From: Bdellovibrio sp. UBA4095
GTDB lineage: Bacteria > Bdellovibrionota > Bdellovibrionia > Bdellovibrionales > Bdellovibrionaceae
Reading direction: 5' to 3'
DNA: 64,000 bases
Assembly: GCA_002381805.1 (NCBI GenBank)
Contig: DFXZ01000003.1
Location: forward strand, 1 to 64,000
Part shown: one piece after another, positions 59,393-64,000 of the stretch
How positions within the stretch are numbered: the first letter of the stretch is position 1
Layout: each line of letters opens with the position of its first letter
Notes under the pieces: generated by a model
Told to the model about the DNA's origin: nothing
The model's input: the letters and a program-made list of their open reading frames with translations, nothing else
Databases searched by the model: none
Made by a program: the position numbers and the translations under genes

Positions 59393-60164
59393 GCTTAACC
59401 TCATCATTTCTAAAGAAGAAATCTTCAACGGTCACGACTTCAAAAAGTTCCCCATAGATCCGGGTCTCTTTAAGCAAAAACTTTGCGACAGTATCTTTCG
59501 CACAAACAAACTGAACCCGATCAAAAACCTTGTGTTGCATATTGGTCGAACGCATAAGTTGAACATATTTTTTGATTTTGTCTTGATAACGACTTTTCGC
59601 CTTCACAGCGATTTCAAGTTCAAAGGCAACGCGCACACTAGCCGAAGTGACATAGATCGCATCGGGAATATATTGAACGGTCAGACCACCAGCTAATTCT
59701 GTCGAAGACTTTAGTTTACGATCTGAAATCCAAGAATTTACCTTTCTCAAGGACTCAAGATACAAACGCGCACGTAAAACGCCACGGTCATGCAAGAAGG
59801 TCCGTTGATCAAATCCCCCACTCGGTTTACTCACAAACTTCTCGGGGTTAAATTGCGACAACGCATAGTATGCTTTGAAGGTGGTAACGTAGTATCTCGT
59901 GCTTTCAGAAAAGGATCGCATCGACTTCAAAAAGTTTGCCTTTTCAAGTTGGCAAAGTCGCTTCCTCGCCCACTCCGAACTTTTCGCCGATTCATTCGTT
60001 AAGGTTATCTTAAAAAACTTCTCAAACACTTCCTCAACACCTGCGAATTTCATATCCATGATAAATTCTAAAATTTCAAAATCCCTCTCAGTTAATACAA
60101 TATTCTTTGCTGAGGTTCGTTTTTCTGTGATCTCTGGGAATATCCCACTCATTGCTAATTGCAC
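59379..60164 (-). CDS. Replic_Relax family protein, probable initiator of transfer or replication
   Basis: A 261-residue protein with a GTG start (AGGGAGG 5-6 bases upstream). The N-terminal 90 residues form a winged helix ('LTERDFEILEFIMDMKFAGVEEVFEKFF'). The rest has the family hallmarks HDRGVLRARLYL (His about 136) and YIPDAIYV (Pro-Asp about 180), followed by 'RVAFELEIAVKAK'. This is the Replic_Relax family (PF13814), found next to FtsK/TraD ATPases in ICEs. It probably recognises oriT or ori; nicking activity is not shown in sequence. It overlaps traD. Confidence 0.75.
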   Translation of the reverse strand: MQLAMSGIFPEITEKRTSAKNIVLTERDFEILEFIMDMKFAGVEEVFEKFFKITLTNESAKSSEWARKRLCQLEKANFLKSMRSFSESTRYYVTTFKAYYALSQFNPEKFVSKPSGGFDQRTFLHDRGVLRARLYLESLRKVNSWISDRKLKSSTELAGGLTVQYIPDAIYVTSASVRVAFELEIAVKAKSRYQDKIKKYVQLMRSTNMQHKVFDRVQFVCAKDTVAKFLLKETRIYGELFEVVTVEDFFFRNDEVKHEEA

Positions 60165-60188
60165 TCATTCCTCCCTAAAAAGTTTAAA

Positions 60189-60350
60189 TCTGCCCGCCCT
60201 GTTGATAGCCAATCTTTGGCTATTGGTTTTGCCTGCCTTGTGAGCTCCGCTGCTGACCACCTGATCTCGTAGAGAGCGGGTGGTCAGCAGGAATAAGGAG
60301 CGAGCAAGACAGGCTAAACCAAGTCACATCGCTGACTTACAGGGCGGGCC
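60189..60350. other. oriT: nested palindrome, candidate oriT or origin
   Basis: Outer arms GCCCGCCCTG (60189-60198 region) and CAGGGCGGGC pair; inside, GGTTT/AAACC, CCTG-CTTG/CAAG-CAGG, CTCC/GGAG and a perfect 12-bp pair CTGCTGACCACC / GGTGGTCAGCAG line up in order. A further hairpin ATAGCCAA/TTGGCTAT lies in the left arm. Such structure beside a Replic_Relax gene suggests a nicking or initiation site. No nick motif can be proven. Confidence 0.5.
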
Positions 60351-60415
60351 TTGTAACGCGGGCAACTTGGTCTTGGGATGTGCTTAGGGATGAGTGGTTT
60401 GTATCAAAAAAATCG

Positions 60416-60444
60416 TATAGCCAACGTATAGCCAGATATAGCCA
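60416..60444 (+). repeat. three TATAGCCA repeats, likely integrase arm-type sites
   Basis: TATAGCCA at 60416, 60427 and 60437, spaced 11 and 10 bases, about 135-160 bases inside the right attachment repeat. The same octamer lies at 24521 inside the left end. Confidence 0.6.
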
Positions 60445-60576
60445 AACAGGGTAATTCCCCGTAATTCGCTGTAACGGTACACGCGCGAAGAGACCCGTAA
60501 CTTATTGAAACCACTTGATTTGAATTTTCAGCTATTTATGATTTTTGGGAGGCCTTTAACAATTTCCTAGGAAAGG

Positions 60577-60588
60577 AAATTGGGGTGA
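60577..60588. repeat. attR: right attachment repeat at the tRNA-His 3' end
   Basis: AAATTGGGGTGA, identical to 24460-24471. Bases 60581-60588 belong to the tRNA 3' end (CCA and acceptor stem). Confidence 0.65.
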
Positions 60589-60657
60589 CTGACGGGGCTT
60601 GAACCCGCGACACTCGGAATCACAATCCGATGCTCTACCAACTGAGCTACAGCCACC
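60581..60657 (-). tRNA. tRNA-His (anticodon GTG)
   Basis: Minus-strand cloverleaf with acceptor arms GTGGCTG/CAGTCAC, D arm, anticodon loop TTGTGAT giving GTG, T arm GGGTTCAAGCCC, encoded CCA and an extra 5' G facing the C at 73, the hallmark of tRNA-His. Its 3' end overlaps the attachment repeat of the element. Confidence 0.95.
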
Positions 60658-60796
60658 ACGATAGAACGAAATTTATAGGACTTTCGCAGAAAAAGTGCAA
60701 GGGGAAAAATTAGGGTTTTTAAGCCATTATGGCCACAAAAAGCTCTCAAAAGGGCTTAATTTTGAGATCAAGGATTAAAATTCCAAACCCTCCTGC

Positions 60797-61411
60797 TTAC
60801 CAAGCAAGCATCTCACTTGAAGAGTTGTGATGCTTGCTAAAAGCTTTATTAAACTGAGTCCGAGCTTTTTTCATCCATTCAAAGCGATCAACACCAAGGT
60901 ACGCCCTAATATCATCATCCAAAGCCTGAAAAATCTCTGAATGAATCTCATGTATTTGACGCCTTTCCTCATCAGAGGGGTTCGGTCCGAGGTTCTTCTG
61001 TAATTCTCGAACCAAGTCAAAATAGAACCGGTTTATCTCGTCAATATCAGCTATGTCAGAACCTTGAATACCGATCTGCCGATATAACTCCAGCCGGTGC
61101 CTCTCCCAATACTTGACCATTCCTGCCGATCGCTCTTCAAATGCTTGGACTGCTTGTCGAACTAACTCTTCCTCTTGTTGGCTAAAATCGGAGGTTACTA
61201 CCTGAAAGACGTCGCGATCATTCATCTCCGACATACTTTGAGTATTTACTTTCGAAATGATTTTCTTCCGGAGATTCTCTCGACCGACAGAAATTTTATT
61301 TTCAAAATCATTTTGAAGTTGAGATTTTTCCGCGGGTGAATCTCTTAATACGAAGTAACCGAAGCCCACTGCGATCAAAGCTATTAACGAAAAAACAATA
61401 GACTTCTTCAC
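60797..61411 (-). CDS. membrane-anchored helical protein of unknown function
   Basis: A 204-residue protein with an N-terminal transmembrane anchor or signal (IVFSLIALIAVGFGYFVL) and a mature part of charged helices ('SQQEEELVRQAVQAFEERSAGMVKYWERHRLELYRQ', 'NPSDEERRQIHEIHSEIFQALDDDIRAYLG'). It may form a helical bundle like Spy/CpxP-type periplasmic proteins, but no motif confirms this. It lies between tRNA-His and tdk, on the same strand as tdk with a 60-base gap. Confidence 0.6.
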   Translation of the reverse strand: MKKSIVFSLIALIAVGFGYFVLRDSPAEKSQLQNDFENKISVGRENLRKKIISKVNTQSMSEMNDRDVFQVVTSDFSQQEEELVRQAVQAFEERSAGMVKYWERHRLELYRQIGIQGSDIADIDEINRFYFDLVRELQKNLGPNPSDEERRQIHEIHSEIFQALDDDIRAYLGVDRFEWMKKARTQFNKAFSKHHNSSSEMLAW

Positions 61412-61470
61412 TCAGCACCTCAAAAAAAGAACTGACAAATCCCGTACGGCGATCAAACCGCAGCCATGAG

Positions 61471-62100
61471 CTAAGCTTCTAGATGATTCTCCACCATCGC
61501 CTCGCGCTGGAGCTTCCAATCAAGAGTTGGTTGATCAACCTCCGGCTTAAAGTGATGACGGCAGCGGGCTTCGTAGGCATCATGAGTTCCGACTAAAACT
61601 TGGGAATCTCCGCCGGCAGTTCTTTGTGTGCGACTCGCTGAAGAACCACAAACTACGCAAACCGCGTGTTGCTTGGAAACACTTTCAGCAATGGCCATCA
61701 AGGTCGGCATGGGATCAAAAGGCTTACCCTGCCAGTCGGTATCCAGGCCCGCAATGATCACTCGCACACCTTGAGCCGCAAGACCTTGAACGACTTCAAC
61801 CAAGTCGTCTTCAAAGAATTGTCCCTCGTCTATACCTACAACCTTGGTGCCGGGTTTTATATAAGTAAAAATTTCGGTCGCTTTCTGTATCGGCAAAGAA
61901 TCAATCTTGGTCAGGTCGTGAGAAGTTACCGCCATATCACTATAGCGATTGTCGATGATGGGTTTAAAAACTTGAATTTGTAGTCGCGCGAACTCGGCTC
62001 GGCGCAGACGACGGATCAACTCTTCGGTTTTTCCGCTAAACATTGAACCAACGATCACTTCGATCCAACCACGACTGTGGCCATAAGAAAAATCAGACAC
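61471..62100 (-). CDS. tdk: thymidine kinase
   Basis: A 209-residue class II thymidine kinase that phosphorylates thymidine with ATP in the salvage pathway. The P-loop is GSMFSGKT (17-24). 'VVGIDEGQFFEDD' holds the base Glu of the family. The zinc site is formed by Cys in AVCVVCG and the later CRHHF. A lasso region (SRTQRTAGGDSQVLVGTHDAYEARC) binds thymidine. Length is typical. In predators that degrade prey DNA such salvage is useful. Confidence 0.95.
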   Translation of the reverse strand: MSDFSYGHSRGWIEVIVGSMFSGKTEELIRRLRRAEFARLQIQVFKPIIDNRYSDMAVTSHDLTKIDSLPIQKATEIFTYIKPGTKVVGIDEGQFFEDDLVEVVQGLAAQGVRVIIAGLDTDWQGKPFDPMPTLMAIAESVSKQHAVCVVCGSSASRTQRTAGGDSQVLVGTHDAYEARCRHHFKPEVDQPTLDWKLQREAMVENHLEA

Positions 62101-62170
62101 GCTTCCCCCTCAAAAAACAGCAATGACGATCTGAAAATCAGAAGGAAGTGTCAATTAGAACAAGTGCCTA

Positions 62171-63148
62171 TTAATAGTCACACGCAGCGACAACGGGCTC
62201 TGCCTTACACATGATGCTGGCTTTTTCAGCACTCAGCACCGTGTCTTCGGCCCATTGGCCGTTGGCGTTGCAGCGTTGACGAACGCAGCTGACTCCGGGT
62301 CGCCGCACCAGGCAATTTTTCTTTTCACCCTTGGGATTGTCGATGCAAGTCCAAACACACTCATTAAATTTTCCGGATGGCCGAGAACAAATTCGGCCCT
62401 CTTGAGAAGCCCGAGCCTTGGCCGCTTCCTTGCGTGCGATCTCTGCCTGTTCAGCTTGTTTCTTTTTGCGAGCTTCATCAGCTACGCGGTGGAGTTCCTT
62501 TTTATCGATTTGCACCACTTCGGTCAGACGGCCGCGCGGAATCTTGCGGCCTTTAAGTAGAACATCATAAACGATCTCACCACTTTCAATGACACCTTGG
62601 AAGCCGACCTGCTGACCTGTTTTGACATTCACACTTTCTTCGCCATTCATCGCCGAAAACTCCATGGCGCCTTCGATGACTTTGACCCCAGCGTAGGCTT
62701 TGCTCGGTTCCATGATAAAAACATATTCGCCGTCGGGGGAGATAAACTGAAACAAATCCGAAGTCAGCGCGATGTTGTAATCTGTTTTTGTCTTATTTTT
62801 TTGCAGCCAACGGAAGGAACCTGACTTTAACATCACAACGGGCGCCTCCCCCGTCTCCCAACTTATCACCGGTAATGAAATCTCGCTGTTACCTAAAAGA
62901 GTTAAAGTTCTTTTTGCATCCATCTGAATGCGCACTTCAGCAGAAAGAGCGGTCTCGATCACGGCCTTTTCACGCAAGACTTGTCGAGATTTGATCAAAC
63001 GACGAACGCCGTCTTTACTGGTGACCCAGGCCTGGCCTTGCCAATGAGTCAGCGCCGGATACTTAGGAGGATTTTGCGCAAAAATCGATGGCCCCGCCAA
63101 AAACACGGACCCAAAAATGAAACTAAGAAGGGCCTTTTTTACGAACAC
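62171..63148 (-). CDS. FecR-domain exported protein
   Basis: A 325-residue protein starting at a GTG (GGGAG upstream) with a signal peptide ending FAQ. A FecR-like beta domain occupies about 40-185 ('LREKAVIETALSAEVRIQMDAKRTLTLLGNSEISL', 'AYAGVKVIEGAMEFSAMNGEESVNVKTGQQVGF'). A Lys/Ala-rich helix follows (about 222-250) and then a Cys-rich end with eight or more Cys (RICSRPSG, NECVWTCIDNPKG, NCLVRRPGVSCVRQRC). FecR domains sense or present signals in the periplasm. It overlaps the glycosyltransferase gene by 26 bases, suggesting a cell-envelope operon. Confidence 0.8.
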   Translation of the reverse strand: MFVKKALLSFIFGSVFLAGPSIFAQNPPKYPALTHWQGQAWVTSKDGVRRLIKSRQVLREKAVIETALSAEVRIQMDAKRTLTLLGNSEISLPVISWETGEAPVVMLKSGSFRWLQKNKTKTDYNIALTSDLFQFISPDGEYVFIMEPSKAYAGVKVIEGAMEFSAMNGEESVNVKTGQQVGFQGVIESGEIVYDVLLKGRKIPRGRLTEVVQIDKKELHRVADEARKKKQAEQAEIARKEAAKARASQEGRICSRPSGKFNECVWTCIDNPKGEKKNCLVRRPGVSCVRQRCNANGQWAEDTVLSAEKASIMCKAEPVVAACDY

Positions 63149-63890
63149 GCTGCATCTCCCACAACTTTGCGAATTTCAAAAACACGGAATAGGCAGCCCC
63201 GACTGATATAATGAAACCCGGCAAACCATCCATGAATCCGCGTTTGAAAAAGTACGTCTCTACAAATTTCGACCAGGGCTTAAAGATCAACTTTAGGTAA
63301 GAAAACTTCTTTCCTTGTGCATAAAGCTGCTCGGCTCCCAATGTTGAGTACCGATCATTCGTCACCACTTGATCGCTTAAACTGTCGAACACCCAATGCA
63401 AGATCGGTTGCCTTAGTTTAAGTTTCACTTTAACTTCTACTTTCTCATGCAAGTCAGCGGAATTCCACTGCGAATGAGCTTTATTAAACAACCTCAGCTG
63501 ATAGTCGGGATACCAACCACCATAGCCGATCCAACGCCCTAGATGATAGGATTTTCGCGGCAACACATATCCCGCTTCGGGATTCAGATCGGCAAACATC
63601 GAAGATATTTCAGACACTGACTCTGGACTGAGAGCCTCATCCGCATCCAAAGACAGAACCCAGGAATGCTGAGCCTGCTCTGTTGCGAACGCCTTTTGGG
63701 GACCATAACCTCGCCACTTTTCCTGAAAAACCCGAGCGCCGCATTTTTGAGCAAGCTCAACTGTTCGATCTGTCGAGAAACTGTCAACAACAACGACATC
63801 ATCGGCAAACGGGACCGAGCGAATGCAGCGCTCAATATTGGATTCTTCATTGAAAGTGATGACCACTAAAGAAATCGGTAATTTTGTCAC
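63123..63890 (-). CDS. family 2 glycosyltransferase, WaaE/KdtX-like
   Basis: About 255 residues from a GTG at 63890 (GGGGGAG about 12 bases upstream; a TTG at 63926 is the alternative). The GT2 fold starts 'ISLVVITFNEESNIERCIRSV', with 'VVVVDSFSTDRTVELA' and the metal-binding 'SLDADEALS' (Asp-Ala-Asp). 'GRWIGYGGWYPDYQLRLFNK' and 'DLHEKV' are hallmarks of the WaaE/KdtX group that adds the first sugar to the LPS core. A C-terminal hydrophobic part (YFFKRGFMDGLPGFIISVGAAYSVFLKF) contacts the membrane. Probably acts in LPS core synthesis. Confidence 0.9.
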   Translation of the reverse strand: MTKLPISLVVITFNEESNIERCIRSVPFADDVVVVDSFSTDRTVELAQKCGARVFQEKWRGYGPQKAFATEQAQHSWVLSLDADEALSPESVSEISSMFADLNPEAGYVLPRKSYHLGRWIGYGGWYPDYQLRLFNKAHSQWNSADLHEKVEVKVKLKLRQPILHWVFDSLSDQVVTNDRYSTLGAEQLYAQGKKFSYLKLIFKPWSKFVETYFFKRGFMDGLPGFIISVGAAYSVFLKFAKLWEMQRVRKKGPS

Positions 63891-63973
63891 TCTTTGAGTG
63901 TTCTCCCCCGAGCAAGCTCTTGTCAAACGATTCGCGAATGGATACCATTTTTAAGTCGAAAGGTTTTTATCCA

Positions 63974-64000
63974 TGAAATTCGCTAAATACTTCGTTTTAT
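63974..64000 (+). CDS. start of a rightward gene, cut by the window edge
   Basis: ATGAAATTCGCTAAATACTTC opens a frame (MKFAKYFVL...) that looks like the beginning of a signal peptide or membrane protein, with AAAGG about 10 bases upstream. Only nine codons are visible, so nothing more can be said. Confidence 0.4.

Larger units (their letters stand above)
60165..60576. other. non-coding right end of the element: palindrome and iterons
   Basis: This 412-base stretch has no gene. It holds a nested imperfect palindrome (60189-60350) and three TATAGCCA repeats (60416-60444), then two GTAATTC repeats and the attachment repeat. It is the natural place for oriT and integrase-binding sites. Confidence 0.6.
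24460..60588. mobile_element. integrative and conjugative element inserted at tRNA-His
   Basis: A 36.1 kb segment bounded by a 12-bp direct repeat, with a tyrosine integrase and an excisionase-like gene at the left end and tRNA-His at the right. Inside are VirB2, B3, B4, B6, B8, B9 and B10-type genes, a TraD-like coupling ATPase, a Replic_Relax protein and a candidate oriT. Cargo carried by IS91-type transposition splits the backbone at about 36.36-58.05 kb. The element has all parts for excision and most for transfer; whether it still moves is unknown. Confidence 0.75.

Noticed and set aside
60567..60749. Minus-strand open frame of 60 codons over tRNA-His
   Set aside because: It is the usual false frame across a tRNA; the cloverleaf with extra 5' G explains the sequence.

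Overview
The window looks like chromosome from a predatory or soil delta-type bacterium, most likely a Bdellovibrio relative (Bdellovibrionota). This rests on gene content and is an inference. The content includes many small secreted proteins and lipoproteins, trypsin-like and subtilisin-like exported proteases, a collagen-like lipoprotein, a TIGR02147-type regulator coupled to a tiny secreted protein, and moderate G+C. No rRNA or marker gene is complete enough to fix the species.

Left chromosomal part (1-24459). The left edge carries the promoter and boxA leader of an rRNA operon that runs leftward out of the window. Then come stress proteins (CsbD-like, KGG-repeat), a trypsin-like lipoprotein protease, a glycosidase-like protein joined to a DUF4214 domain by a Thr-Pro linker, a 1.5 kb-residue lipoprotein with Ig-like and propeller-like parts, a Tyr/Cys/Arg block protein, a thioesterase, YaiI and a PAS histidine kinase. 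A four-gene run follows: response regulator, sensor kinase, KtrB, KtrA. Two lysine-rich small proteins and a prolyl oligopeptidase complete this part.

Integrated element (24460-60588). A 12-bp direct repeat lies at the left end beside a tyrosine integrase gene and at the 3' end of tRNA-His on the right. I read the 36.1 kb between them as an integrative and conjugative element. Its backbone has integrase, excisionase and an F/VirB-like type IV secretion operon (26.4-34.0 kb), then a regulator cluster and an MNT/HEPN toxin-antitoxin pair (34.3-36.3 kb). At the right end are a TraD-like coupling ATPase and a Replic_Relax-type protein (58.0-60.2 kb), followed by a large nested palindrome that is a candidate oriT or origin.

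Between the two backbone parts (36.36-58.05 kb) lies cargo cut into modules by four same-direction copies of a 132-bp sequence (one shortened to 71 bp). The rightmost copy sits just downstream of an IS91/ISCR-type rolling-circle transposase. Genes next to the copies are broken, as expected if the copies are rolling-circle transposon ends that carried unrelated segments in. Module 1 is a heavy-metal resistance operon: CzcC-like, mini-adaptor, CzcA-like, SCO, CDF, DsbA/DsbB, P1B-ATPase, DUF3703 and a truncated MerR. Module 2 has an L,D-transpeptidase. Module 3 has a subtilase, an outer-membrane protein and a lipoprotein in one operon, a duplicated small gene and remnants of HEPN/RES systems.

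Right chromosomal part (60589-64000): tRNA-His, a small membrane-anchored protein, thymidine kinase, a FecR-domain protein, a WaaE-like glycosyltransferase and the first codons of a rightward gene.
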